Below are positions 10,657 to 21,387 of a stretch of 64,000 nt of DNA, in pieces. Each line of letters opens with the position of its first letter. The first letter of the stretch is position 1. This DNA comes from Oncomelania hupensis (Eukaryota; Mollusca; Gastropoda; Littorinimorpha; Pomatiopsidae): positions 20,450,693 through 20,514,692 of the forward strand of contig CM072516.1 in assembly GCA_036898135.1 (NCBI GenBank), in the 5' to 3' direction. The position numbers and the translations under genes were made by a program. A model generated the notes under the pieces. The model was not told the DNA's origin, did no database searches, and worked only from the letters and a program-made list of their open reading frames with translations.

Positions 10657-11531
10657 TTACAAGTGCAATCGACTCAAATAGTCTGCGCCAACATTGTCTT
10701 TCCCTTTGATAACTTTGACTGCGAAAGAATACTGTTGCAGGTGGAGAGCCCACCTCATTAGTCGACCATTCTCAGTTTTGGTTTTCTGCAAATATGTGAG
10801 TGGTTGGTGGTCTGTCTCCAAAGTGAAATGTGTTGAATACAGGTATTGTTCAAATTTCTTGACAGCCCATACAACTCCCAAACACTCCTTGTCGATGGTC
10901 AAGTAGTTTTTCTCTGCACGGTTAAGCTTCTTGCTTGCATAGGCTACTGGCTGTAAGCCTTGCCCTTGATCTTGCAGTAATACTGCTCCCACTGCAACAT
11001 CTGATGCGTAACTTCTCAGAGTAAATGGCTTGCTGACGTCAGGCAGCAATAACACTGGTTTGCTCACCAAGCAATCTTTGAGTTTAGTGAATGCTGTCTC
11101 ACATTTTTCATCCCATGCCACTTTTTCTGGTAGACCTTTCTTTGTCAAATCAGTCAACGGAGCGCTAATTTCCGCATAGTTGCTGATGTATTTCCTGTAG
11201 AACCCCACTAGTCCTAGGAATGCTCTGACTTCCTTCTTTGTGATCGGTCTGCTGGCTGACCTGATTTTCTCAGTTTTGTCATCATCAGGCATGACTGTGC
11301 CTCCACCCACATGATGACCCAAATAGTCTAACTCCCCGAAACCAAAGTAGCACTTAGAGGGTTTCGCTGTAAGACCTGCCTCCTCCAACCTTTGCAACAC
11401 AGCATCGATGGCCTCTACATGCTGTTCCCATGTTTCAGTGGCAATGATGATGTCATCAATGAAATGTTCAATATCATCACGCTTCAGAGGTACAAGTAAC
11501 TTGCGCATCATACGAGTGAAAGTAGTGGAGG
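10657..11531 (-). pseudogene. RT C-terminal half and RNase H of Gmr1-like element 1
   Basis: The minus-strand ORF begins right after the foldback insertion. Its in-frame region is GTSTTFTRMMRKLL, then RT catalytic motif C as HFIDDIIIATETW, the RT thumb (FGFGELDYLGHHV, RAFLGLVGFYRKYI) and RNase H (FTLRSYASDVAVGAVLLQ, YLTIDKECLGVVWAVKKFEQYL, LETDHQPLTYL, KGKDNVGADYLSR). RNase H normally has Asp in the DAS motif; here it is Tyr (SYAS), a probable loss of a metal-binding residue. The ORF ends 30 bp before the polypurine tract, so RNase H is the last domain of the polyprotein and integrase is not found here, as it lies upstream. Confidence 0.88.
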
Positions 11532-11536
11532 TACCC

Positions 11537-11885
11537 TATATGCCACGGGACCTATATGCCACGGGACGGGACCTATATGCCACGGGACCTATATGCCACA
11601 GGCCCTATATGCCACGGGACTTATATGCCACAGGCCCTATATCCCACGTGCTGTTGTTGTTGTTTGTTGTTGTTGGTGGTGGTGGTGGTGGTGCTCACAT
11701 TGTTGTTGTTGTTGGCGGTGGTGGTGGTGGTGCTCACATTGTTGTTTAGGTTGCTGTTGTTGTGATGTTACTGTTGTCATTGTTGTTGATGTTGTTGTGT
11801 TGGTGGTGGTAATAGTAGTAGTTATACTATATATGCCACGGGCCCTAGACTATATGCCACGTGCACTATATGCCACAGGTCCGAT
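11537..11885 (+). repeat. Left inverted terminal repeat of foldback element
   Basis: About seven units of the 16-17 bp CTATATGCCACGGGAC motif (variants CAGGCC, CGTGCT), then TGTTGTTG, GGTGGTGGTGG, GCTCACATTG and TGATGTTACTGTTGTCATTG. The right end repeats these blocks in the same order on the opposite strand. Three more CTATATGCCAC units close the block near 11828-11880. Confidence 0.8.
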
Positions 11886-11984
11886 ATGACACTTTCTTAT
11901 ATAAATATTATGTTTGTAAGTTAGTAAGCTATGCATGTTCGTGCTTTCTTTAATCTGGATTATCTCCAAGTGACATTAAACTTC

Positions 11985-12105
11985 TGTGTGTGTGTGTGAG
12001 AGAGAAAGTGTGTGGGTGTGTGCGTGTGTTCATGCGTGCGTGCGTGTGTGTGTGTGTGTTAGACTGAGGACAGAGAGAGAGAGAGTGTGTGTGTGTGCGT
12101 GATTT
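11985..12105. repeat. (GT)n/(GA)n microsatellite
   Basis: GT-rich tract with interspersed GAGA and GCGT inside the foldback element. Confidence 0.85.
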
Positions 12106-12375
12106 AGTTATCAATTTTATTCTGAAGCCTTATACTTCTTTTCTCAGATCATCGTGTAAGTAACAACTGTTATTGTCACATATTTTATAAATTTATGAAA
12201 AAAGACAAGAAGAATATAGGGCATCAAAATGTCAGGTGAAATCACATCAACTGCACCCACTCCTCTCCATGTTCAAAACTGAAGGAATCTAACTCTATAA
12301 ATAAAGACAGCTAGATTAATTCTGGCTATCTGCTGGCCTAAACCAGTCAGGCAAAAGCTAAACTCACTTCGACTT

Positions 12376-12490
12376 TTGCAAGAAGAAGGAGGAGTAGTAG
12401 GAAGAGGAGGAGGAGGACAAGAAGAAGAAAAAGAAGAAGAACAAGAACAAGAACAAGAAGAAGAACAAGAGGAAGAAGAAGAAGAAGGAG
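12376..12490. repeat. GAA/GGA-rich purine tract
   Basis: Imperfect AAGAAGAACAAG repeats. The leucine-rich minus-strand ORF over it is an artefact of the repeat. Confidence 0.85.
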
Positions 12491-12519
12491 ATTGAAAAGA
12501 ATATTTGAAACTAATATAA

Positions 12520-14881
12520 TGTCACGTCCCAACTGCCTCAACAGAGGTTCGACATGTGCAACTTCCACACGAGAAAAAAAAAAACAACACCTAAATAAAC
12601 TCTAAAAGACAAGACCAGAAGTAACAAGACAATTTCTTTATTTCACACACACATTCATACTCAAAATTAACTCCCTTTATCCCACTTCCCAACCTACCAA
12701 CCCTCAATCCCACTAATATAACCCCAAACTAATACATAAACAATTCGCTCAAAATAATAATGATAATTAAATCAAAATGAAAAAATGTCTAACTACAAAA
12801 TGTACAAAAGATTTATAATAATTATGGCTGAAACAGCTTACTGACACCAAGGTAAATAATTGAATCAAATGCTTTAAATCTTTATAAATATTCAAACCTT
12901 GTTACACTTAAATTTCAAACAGATACAAGTCTTTTATATTATATAAAATGAATAAAGAAAATGTATCCTTTATGCAAAATAGAATTTGTAAGAAACTAAT
13001 CTAAATTATTAATTAATTAATATCTGGCGAATTAATTCCCCCAGACAGAACTATACAATCACAAGGCTACTTAATCAGGTAGGTAATATTACTCAAACAA
13101 TGTTTATCAATCAGTTCAAATTAAATATATTTCAATGTGCTGTAATTTATAATTTATCACATGTGAGTCACTTTTTATTTCTCACAACTGTTTATCAATA
13201 GTTATGGTTATTTGTTGTGAATTGTGGAGTGTGCGTGTGTGTGCTTTTTAAACAAAATAAGGTTCCTTTTTCGACTACCGCAACCTTCGCAACTGAGGTT
13301 GACCCAAGGAAACACCGGCGTCATAGGCCGTGGCACACCAGCTAGGTTTCAGCACCCCAATCAACGATCTGGTTTAAGGTTTTTGGTTTTGGTACATCTA
13401 CAGCAATACATACAAGAATACGCAACCATTAATAATTATATTACAATATATTGCACAAGCATTCCGCTGTCAGAATGGTTGTCTCCCTTTCAACATCCTT
13501 ACTCATCCTCCCTGTCATTACTTCTGTCATCGCACATATACATTCACAATCACCTCCTTTCTGTCATCTCTTCGCTACATAACAGCGAATTCTCTTATAT
13601 TAATTTATAATCATTTAATTTATAATTCAGTTTAGAAAATTCTCTCTCTCTCTCTCTAGGTATTTATGCAGCAAATAATATGAAACATAAAATAGAATTT
13701 AAGAAAACATAATTAACTATCCATTCACACTGCATGCATAACCCAAACCCCCGAACGATATGGCCAACTGAGAAATTGAGATAAGCAACTTACGCTACCA
13801 GTGGGATCCTCCGGCCTGTTGACAAAGACACACAAATGACTGGACAGACTCACAGGCACAGATGGTTAGGCAAGGTGATACACAGGCAGAAGAAGTCCTA
13901 GACGGAGTCACAGGTCACCCGACGTTAACCCTAACACTGTTGCAACAAAATAATTTTTTATAAGTCCAGAGTGGTAAACTATCATATACACTATGTTTGT
14001 ATGTATTTTTATTATATTTTAACTGTCTAAAAAGGGCATTGACATACGTGTGATAGAACCAGAGTGCGTGGATAGGTCTTTGAAGGAAAAGATGAAGTGT
14101 AAGAGTACGCAAGTGATTAGATTTATAGAATGTATATAAATTTAGTATTGATTTTGTAGCTTTGTTAAATGTTATAACATGAGTGTTTTTAATTATATGT
14201 TTTATATGCCTGACATACATTGCTGTGAAGTTCCTTATGGGATAATAAAGATTTGTTGTATTGTATTGTATTGTATTGTTATACATAGATAACTCAGATT
14301 TCACTGAGAATACACAGCTGGTATTCTAAACAGCTTAGAACGGTTCCAGTTAATCAAACACTTCCAAAGTGTTCCCAAAAGAGTTCTCCTCTTCCGATAA
14401 CTAGTCTCTCTTTTTCGTTGACAGTCTGATCAGTACGACCCACAGACGACGTCACTATCTGGCACCTTGACACAACACAGATCCGTTGATTCTGGCTACA
14501 AAAGCGATATGAAAATGTTTTCTGCTCCTATCAAAATATACAGTGCATGGGGTTTTATACGATTAGTCTAGAGTGTTCTAGAACATGCTCATTTTAATTA
14601 TAATTCATTTCCTGCACTGTTCGCGAAAAGAGCACGCATTCCACACATAGAATATCGCATGGCAGCAATTAATCTTCTCAATAACAAAATAGCCAAGCTA
14701 CTGCTTTCTAACAATAGTTCGTTCTGCACGGGCGCAATACATTCGTTACTTCTATTAATTATAAACTTAATTAATTTATTCTGATGCTCTCCCCTTACTA
14801 CCGTAACTTTTAACCTCTATGTACAGGCTGATGATTAAACTATATACATAGGCGCACGACTGCAAACTGCGTAGCGTGACA
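12520..14881 (-). repeat. Solo LTR, 2.36 kb, inside the foldback element
   Basis: Begins TGTCACGTCCC and ends GTAGCGTGACA, so the termini are inverted TGTCACG/CGTGACA. It is flanked by TATAA on both sides (12515-12519 and 14882-14886), a perfect 5-bp target duplication. There is no internal coding region. The ends resemble those of the Gmr1-like LTRs here (TGTCATG...CGTGACA at 51992). A minus-strand AATAAA near 12634 suggests minus orientation. A LINE 3' end is inserted within it. Confidence 0.78.
13950..14279 (+). mobile_element. LINE 3' UTR fragment with TTGTA tail
   Basis: Ends in CCTTATGGGATAATAAAGATT followed by (TTGTA)n, the form of a CR1/Rex1-type LINE 3' end. No coding sequence remains. 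It lies inside the solo LTR, so it inserted later or together with it. Confidence 0.5.
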
Positions 14882-14886
14882 TATAA

Positions 14887-15340
14887 TTATTTGATGCATT
14901 TAATTTTTATTATTTTAACAGAGAGACAGAGACAGACAGAGAGACAGAAAACAATTTTTGGTTAAATGAAAGTGGTTTGTTTTAAAGTTGACCAGTAAAA
15001 AATTTTTACAGTGTTTTGTTAAACGTTAGATTTACGTCAGTTTGCTTATTGTAAAACCGTTATTGTAACGTTTATTCTAAACCAAAAGGAAACCTTATTC
15101 AAACGTTTTTAAAACTATTTTAAGTTAACGTTTTATAAAGATTTAATGAGATTTCAGCTATGTCCTAAAATTTTAAAACGTTCTTTGGACAATTTATGAA
15201 ACTCATCTTAAACGTTTTAGAACCATTTCATTAATGTAAACTTGCTTTACTTTGCAATTTATTCTTTTTTCAAACTGAAAAAAGCTTTTTTCCAATGGGG
15301 GGAAATTGCTTTGCTCTTGCATACAGTTTTCATTTGATGT
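14887..15340. other. AT-rich foldback interior
   Basis: Contains a short GACA/GAGA tract and six scattered AACGTT words between 15021 and 15215 with irregular spacing. No ORF or clear repeat unit. Confidence 0.4.
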
Positions 15341-15354
15341 TTGATGTTTGATGT

Positions 15355-15600
15355 TCTCTGTCTGACCGTTTGTGGACAGTCTGACCTTAGATTTTGTGTG
15401 CGGCTTACTTGTGACTGTCCATAATCCTCCCAGAGTTTACGGTTACAGCTAGGTCACCATGGTCAAAACATGACCTTGGGCTTTTCTCTGGTGTTTGTGG
15501 ACTGACTGACCCGAGATTTTGCTTGTGGGTTAGTACTTACTGTCACAAGATCCTTCCAGAAGTTCAAGGTCACTGCTAGGTCATAAAGTTCAAAACATCT
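15355..15600. repeat. Two diverged ~125-bp direct repeats
   Basis: Both units run TGTGGAC, then CTGACC, GAGATTTTG or TTAGATTTTG, CTTACTG/TGACTGTC, CCAGAAGTTCAAGGTCAC and AGGTCA...GTCAAAACAT. They follow a short (TGATGTT)3 run. Origin unknown. Confidence 0.6.
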
Positions 15601-15699
15601 TGAGCTTTCTAAGAAAACATTTGTGCTTGGAAGTTCCTTTAGTCGAAGGCCCCCTTTATGGGGGTGTACTGGTCCCTTTTGGAGCAGCTCTTGCTTGTA

Positions 15700-15802
15700 C
15701 TGCTGTTGTTGCTACTATTACTACTACTACTACTGCTGCTGTTGCGGCTACTGCTACTACTGCTGTTGCTGCTGCTGCTACATCTACTACTACTGCTATT
15801 AC

Positions 15803-15838
<36 letters not shown>

Positions 15839-15918
15839 CAACATAACAAAATCAACAACAATGACAACAATAACATCACAACAGCAACAATAACTTAAAC
15901 AACAATGTGAGCACCACC

Positions 15919-15950
<32 letters not shown>

Positions 15951-16088
15951 CAATAACAGCACGTGGCATATAGGTTTCGTGGCATATAGGGCCTGTGGCA
16001 TATAGGTCCCGTGGCATATAGAACGTGGCATATAGGGCCTGTGGCATATAGGTCCCGTGGCATATAGGTCCCGTGGCATATAGAACCT
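15700..16088 (-). repeat. Right inverted terminal repeat of foldback element with CTA/CTG run
   Basis: The minus strand repeats the left end: CTATATGCCACGGGAC-type units (16079 down to about 15960), then TTGTTGTTG, GGTGGTGGTGG, GCTCACATTGTTGTT and GTTGTCATTG. It continues into a long TAG/CAG trinucleotide run that the left end has only as a short TAGTAG remnant. Confidence 0.8.
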
Positions 16089-16093
16089 TACCC

Positions 16094-17977
16094 GAAAATA
16101 GAACTCGCAGTCTTGATTCGGATTGGAAGATAAGCGAAACAGTACTGTCCCATGGGTGTACTAAACGCCGTTTTCGGTTTATCCTCTTCTTTGACTGGTA
16201 TCTGCCAATACCCTTTCGTCAAGTCTATCTTTGACAAATAGCGTGCTTTCTGCAACTTTGCAAAGATTTGAGGCACATCCGGAATGGGTTCTGAATCGAA
16301 CTCTACCTGCTTGTTGAGGCTTCTATAATCAATACAGAAACGTATTTCACCATCCTTCTTCTTCGCCAACACAATCGGGCTGTTGTAAGGCGACACTGTT
16401 GGTTCTATGACCCCCAACTCCAACATGTCAATGACCTCCTTTTTCACAGTTTCTACCTGCGCAAATGGTAGCGGGTATTGTTTCACATGCACTGGCTCTT
16501 GTGACGTAAGTTTGAATTCACATTCTTCGATTTTGCATTTCCCTGGGATATCTTTCAGCACGTTTTCTCTCCTGTCGCAAATAGACAGGATTTCAGCCTG
16601 TTTGTGCTCGTCCAACTCAGGGTTGATCTTCACGTCTCTGGGACCTTCTTTTGCATGTAATGTAAGCTTGGGAAAACGATTTATGCCTAGTGCTCCCATC
16701 TCTTCATCGTCAACCACAACGCACACTTCCTCCTCATCTGTCTCCATGACCACCGCGTTTGGCTGTGCTTCATCTGTTCCTGTTTGCTTTCCGTCACGTT
16801 CGACGTACAATTTCAGCAAATTCACATGTAACAGTTTTTCATGTCCCCTTATCTTGATTCTGTAGTTGCAGCTGCCCACTCTCTCCACAACTGGATAAGG
16901 ACCCTTCCACGTTAGCTGCAGCTTGTTGTGTTTTGCGGGCAACAAAAGCAAAACTTTGTCCCCGACCTCAAATTTTCTGTCTTTGGCCTTCTTGTCGTAT
17001 GCCTTTGTGTACCTGAGCGCTGCCTTGCTGAGGTTGTTCTTGGCAATCTCACAAGTTTTCTCGATTTTGTTCGTGAGATCCGTGATATGACTAATCGTGG
17101 ATCGCACTTCCTCTCCTGCATCCTCGTTTGTCCACACCTGACGTAAGACCTGCATAGGCCCTCGTACTTCACGCCCATACAACAGTTCAAAAGGCGAATA
17201 TTGCAAGCTTTCTTGCGGTACCTCCCTGTAGGCAAATAATAACGCTGGCAAAAACTTGTCCCAGTCTTTGGGCTGTTCTTGACAAAGTCTCTTCATCATG
17301 TCCTTGAGTGTAGCATTGAACTTCTCTGTCAAACCATTTGTTTGCGGGTGAAAAGGTGTAGTATGGATCCCCTTTATGTTGAGAAGCTTGTTCACTCTCT
17401 CCATGATTTCGCTGGTGAATTGGGTACCCCTATCTGTGATCACTTCCTTAGGAATTCCCATCCTGGTCCAATAGACCCACAACACCTCGCTCACTGTCTC
17501 TGCCCTAATATCCTTCAGAGGTGTCGCTTCTACATACCGCGTGGCATAATTAACCATGGTCAATATGTATTGATGACCCCTGCTGGACGCTGGTAGTATC
17601 GGACCAATGATATCTACCCCAACTCGCTCGAAAGGTGTGCTGATGAGCGGCATGCTTTTCATCGGGACCTTCCTCGTGGCTCCCTTCCGCGTGCTCCTCT
17701 GACACACGTCACATGATGCACAATACCGCTTAACATCTCCACAGATACCCGGCCAATAGAAATCACGCCATACCCGGTCGCGAGTTCGGCATACTCCTTG
17801 ATGTCCCGCCATAGGCGTATCATGAGCCACTTTGAGCACATCCGATCGGTACCGTTCTGGCACTACCACTTGTCTACATGGTTTACCTTCACTCATGTAA
17901 ACTCTGTACAAAATGTCTTTCTTCCACTCGTAGTGGGTTTCTTGCTTGAGCCCTAGCTCTGCCCTTTCCCGAATCTT
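16094..17977 (-). pseudogene. Integrase and RT N-terminal half of Gmr1-like element 1
   Basis: A minus-strand frame continuous from the protease side (only one TGA at 17978-17980 separates it). From the Met at 17911: H2C2 zinc-binding module (VAHDTPMAGHQG, CASCDVCQ, residues ~28-71); integrase DDE core with VGVDIIGP (~98), ITDRGTQFTS (~159) and LTEKFNATL (~195); a C-terminal WKGPYPV module (~336). A linker follows, then RT beginning at about 490 with SPYNSPIVLAKKKDGE, IDYRSLN and motif A KIDLTKGYWQIP. The frame ends at TASSIFG, where the foldback element is inserted. DNA integration therefore comes before RT in the polyprotein. All three acidic integrase residues are present, so the defects lie elsewhere. 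Confidence 0.9.
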
Positions 17978-19103
17978 TCATAAAGTCGGGTCTGCCTTCT
18001 GTTCCCTAGATAGATCTTCAGGACGTACTTGCCCTAAGTCAATCTGCTTAAGAATCCACGGCTTGGCTTGTGCTTGTTGCTTCTCCTGCAACCTGGTTTG
18101 TACCGGTGCTACAACTTGTTCCTCCGGTTGCTCTACCAACGGGAACAATGGAACTTTGACCTCAGTCCCGTCTGTCATCTTTCTGCTATTTCCTATCAGA
18201 ACTTGATGCACGAGCGTCTTCAAGACCAAAACACGCGTTTCTCCAACGAAAAACGGAGTTTCCAAATTCACCACAGCAATGGGCACTTTCTTCCGCTTGG
18301 ATGAATCTGCAAGTGTCACGTTCTGATATTCGCCCGTATACTTGCTTGGGGAAACTAAACTTGAATCCACCAATATGCTACTGGCCCCTGTATCCCGAAT
18401 ACCTTGAGCCTTTACTCCATCCACTTTCAACTCACAGTTCGGTTCATAGCCGTCTTCACTACATCGATTACACGACTTCTGTTCCTGGGTCACGTTGACC
18501 GCATTCACAACAGCTGACGCAAGGTTTGAGTTTGGTCTGTTTCTATTCACATTTGCCTTTTGGCAATCCCTCATCAGGTGTGGGCCTCCGCACCGGAAAC
18601 ATCCCTTGAAGTTTTGATGAGACTTGTTCATTCCTGACACACCCGTGTTGCCAGGACCTGTCGCTTGACCACTCACCCCTCCACGTTGTCCCATGTTCGA
18701 ATTCTGCGTTTGCGGGTTAACCCTGGGACGGTTATCCATTCTAGCATTGGGTCCAATGGGCCGCCTCGTTGCAATCGGACCCCCAGCATTCTGCGCATCT
18801 TCATACGTTTGAGCATGGACCACCACTTCGTCCACACACGTAGGGTTTCTTTCCCTAATGAATCTTGCCTCCTTTTGAGACACTATCACCACATTTTGTC
18901 CATGAGGATTAAATCTTTCAGCTCACCTGATTTCCCCTCTTTCTCAGACAAATCCACCCATCTGTCCAAATACATCCCCATCCTGTTCCTACACTCCCTG
19001 ATGCCTTCATGACTGCCCCGCTTGAATTCCTTGAACCGTTTCCGATATGTTTCAGCGGTCAGCTGGAAACGCCTCATGATCGCAGCCTTGACCATGTCGT
19101 ATT
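17978..19103 (-). pseudogene. Gag (capsid C-part, zinc knuckle) and protease of Gmr1-like element 1
   Basis: The minus-strand reading begins mid-gag (FQLTAETYRKRFKEFKRG, LDRWVDLSEKEGK), then shifts frame near 18892 into QKEARFIRERNP. A polar Asn/Gly-rich stretch follows, then a CCHC knuckle CFRCGGPHLMRDC whose middle spacing is one residue short of the usual CX2CX4HX4C. A protease region has IRDTGASSILVDSS (active-site DTG) and a later VLKTLVHQVLIGN segment. The N-terminal half of gag is absent because the truncated 5' LTR joins directly at about 19104. A TGA at 17978-17980 interrupts an otherwise continuous frame into integrase. Confidence 0.85.
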
Positions 19104-19715
19104 ACACTTATCAATCTCCTTGGGAAATTATCTTGAATGAAGAAAAATCAAAATATTTACCCTGCAGTGCCAGAATTCAGCTAAAACTGATCAAACGCTG
19201 AGGAAGAACTCATTTTCCTGGCCCAACCACATCAGACATCATTCAGCATCAAGCTAAACTGTTGTTGGCATCCCATAGAACAAGTTGCCTCGAAGCTTGG
19301 ATAAAATCCTCCCTGTCCAGTCTAGATCTTCCTCCCAACTGATCTTCCGACAGTTTTCCTAACCGATTTCGCCTCAATTCCAATTCACCTAGGCTACCAC
19401 ACTGTCATCATTAGAACAACCAATGAAAACACCACAACGCAAAAAGTAACTATCACCTCAAATATTACATTTTATTCAATTAATAGTTTACAACCTCTGT
19501 GCTTTCCCTAAAATTTTATTATTGGAACTAATCACGATCTTTCACACAAAAGAATTATCAATAAAAATCGTCCATTTTATTCTTTTCCAAGAATACAAAA
19601 AATGGGATTGACATGTAGCAAAACTGACGTCATATTCCTAACTCTACCACAGGCACTCTATATACAAATTTGCACTTGGAAAATAAAATACTCGCGAGCG
19701 TTTCGTTTCGTGACA
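19104..19715 (-). repeat. 5' LTR of Gmr1-like element 1, truncated
   Basis: Direct repeat of 10003-10609 with scattered substitutions and a 7-bp difference near 19600. The other LTR continues for a further ~246 bp (9757-10002); here that part, the primer-binding site and the gag N-terminus are missing. On the minus strand it starts TGTCACGAAACG at 19715, and TTGCC follows as target duplication. Confidence 0.85.
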
Positions 19716-19720
19716 TTGCC

Positions 19721-21374
19721 CTTGTCGGGACAAGAATGTTAAAAAGTCTGTAGTGGGAAGACTGTGACTGCCATCTATTGTGTAATATAGGTGTAGAGTC
19801 CTGTTTCTAAAGCTGTGTGACCCTCTATTGGGTACCTGCTAATGCTCAAGCACTTTGTCAGTGTTGAGATGTCCCAGCCATAGCTAGCATTTGCCATAAA
19901 CGGATTTGAACTCTCAGACTAACCAGAGCTGTGTTGTTAAAGTGTTGTATTGTGCAGTGTACTGTTCTGTGTATCACAAGCCGAGGACTAAGGTGAGTTG
20001 AAACCTGTAATTCATTTCCTTAGTGTCATTTGCAATCGATCGATCGAGTCTGCGTACGTGAATGAATGATGGTGAATGAGGGGGAAAGGGATGTATTTTG
20101 GGTAAATAGTTGTTTATCGATGTTATATGATTTTTATATGATTTTCTTGGTTTAATGTGTGTAGAAATGTCGTTGCTGTTGTTGCCAAGTGGGTCAAAGG
20201 GCAATGCATGTTAGAGAGAGAGAGAGATAGAGGGGTGATGGATGTGATGGAAGGGAGATAATGTACTGCGTTGGAGAGGGGTGGTGAAGATGATGAATAT
20301 GAGGGGAGCGTGTTGGTATTATAGTGTGATAGAAACAATTGTGAATGGGAAAAGATAATGACTTTGTATTGTAACGTGAAGAGTGGTGACAAAGATGGAG
20401 GGGTGATTGAGATGAATCGCTATGGTGTGAATGGGAGTGCAGTTGTAATAATTATGTATATTTATATAAACAATCATGTGTCATGAAAGTGATGAATTTT
20501 AGAATTAGGAAATGCATTGTGTTTTGGGATGCATGTATAAACAGGTCAAGATGGCGGACAGCGGAAGGCGTATCTATTATTTAATGTGTAGGTTTTTGTG
20601 GGCAAGCTAGTGAGACATTGTTATCTGTCCACAGAGATCTGGGCTTCGTTTACACCTTGTTCTGTTTCTGCTGGTGCATTCCTTACTGTTGCTAATTCCG
20701 CCTTTGCCACCGTGGGTGTGGACATTGCCAGGCCACCACCACGACTGCCACGTCTTTGTATTGCGGTTGGCGCCATTGCTGGGTGTGGTCCCCCGTTCTC
20801 GCTGGGACATACCTGCTACTTCCAACGTCCAGCAGTTTCCACCAGGGTCTCAGGATCCCATACGCATCACACCGACGCACATACAGAATCGCATTCACAC
20901 ACCTAAAAACATATCTAGTATAAATTACTTCTTTACGTGTGTAATTACAGCAGTAGTATTTGAGCTCAAGGAGTGGTCAATTAAGTGTTGAACGTTGACT
21001 TTGAACTATCAGCTAGCCAATTCTATACGGCCGAATTTCAAGATTCTTTTCTGATTGTGAATTTAACTTTGAATTGTATTATTTAGTATAATCTAATTGA
21101 TTGCCACCATTGTTCTGGGGTTTTCAGTTAGACAAGGGAGGTAACCGTTTAGTAAGTACAGGGTTGGGGGTCTTGATAGGGGTTGAGGGTGGTTAGTATC
21201 CCATATCCTGTGAGTGTGTGTGATATTGTTGAATAAAAGTGTGTGACTGTTCATCTGGCATTTTGTGTTAGTTCTTTTTATTTGAGTTTCTATCTTTTTC
21301 ACTCGTTGTTTGTGCTGACGTCGCGGAACCCGCTCGGGTGACGTGCCACATTCATTTAACAGTTTAAATTGTAT
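19721..21374. other. No gene recognised; some LTR-like signals
   Basis: Contains a GA-rich tract (20211-20240), a possible splice donor AAG|GTGAGT near 19990, a possible acceptor TTACAG near 20950, and TTGAATAAAAGTGTGTG near 21224 followed by a GC-richer end. This order resembles a long LTR, but I could not find matching termini with a target duplication. The 102-aa frame at 20598-20906 has no recognisable domain. Confidence 0.4.
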
Positions 21375-21387
21375 ATTTATACACTTG

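Larger units (their letters stand above)
11537..16088. mobile_element. Foldback-type element with minisatellite inverted ends
   Basis: A 4.55-kb insertion in the RT gene of Gmr1-like element 1. Both ends are inverted repeats of about 350 bp, built from copies of CTATATGCCACGGGAC followed by TGT/TGG trinucleotide runs and the word GCTCACATTGTTGTT. TACCC occurs on both sides (11532-11536 and 16089-16093), consistent with a 5-bp target duplication. The interior has no coding ORF. It holds GT and GAA-rich tracts, a solo LTR (12520-14881), a pair of diverged direct repeats and a CTA/CTG run. Confidence 0.72.
9757..19715 (-). mobile_element. Gmr1-like Ty3/Gypsy element 1 (IN before RT), nested
   Basis: LTR retrotransposon on the minus strand, flanked by TTGCC at 9752-9756 and 19716-19720. 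Reading from the right it has: a truncated 5' LTR; gag with zinc knuckle; protease; integrase; RT (interrupted by a 4.5-kb insertion); RNase H; polypurine tract; 3' LTR. Integrase precedes RT, the arrangement known from Gmr1-type Ty3/Gypsy elements and from Ty1/copia. No env-like ORF is present. Several frameshifts, one in-frame TGA, and a deletion joining the 5' LTR to mid-gag show it is inactive. Confidence 0.88.

Noticed and set aside
15021..15220. Cluster of AACGTT words as a tandem repeat
   Set aside because: Spacing is irregular (about 26 to 48 bp) and no unit can be aligned.
20598..20906. 102-aa ORF as a host gene
   Set aside because: No domain, no homologous copy in the window, and an antisense frame of similar length; not supported.
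19723..21350. Solo LTR with TGTCGGG...GTGCCACA ends
   Set aside because: Flanking 5-mers (GCCCT and TTCAT) do not match, so the boundaries are unsupported; kept as an unassigned region.
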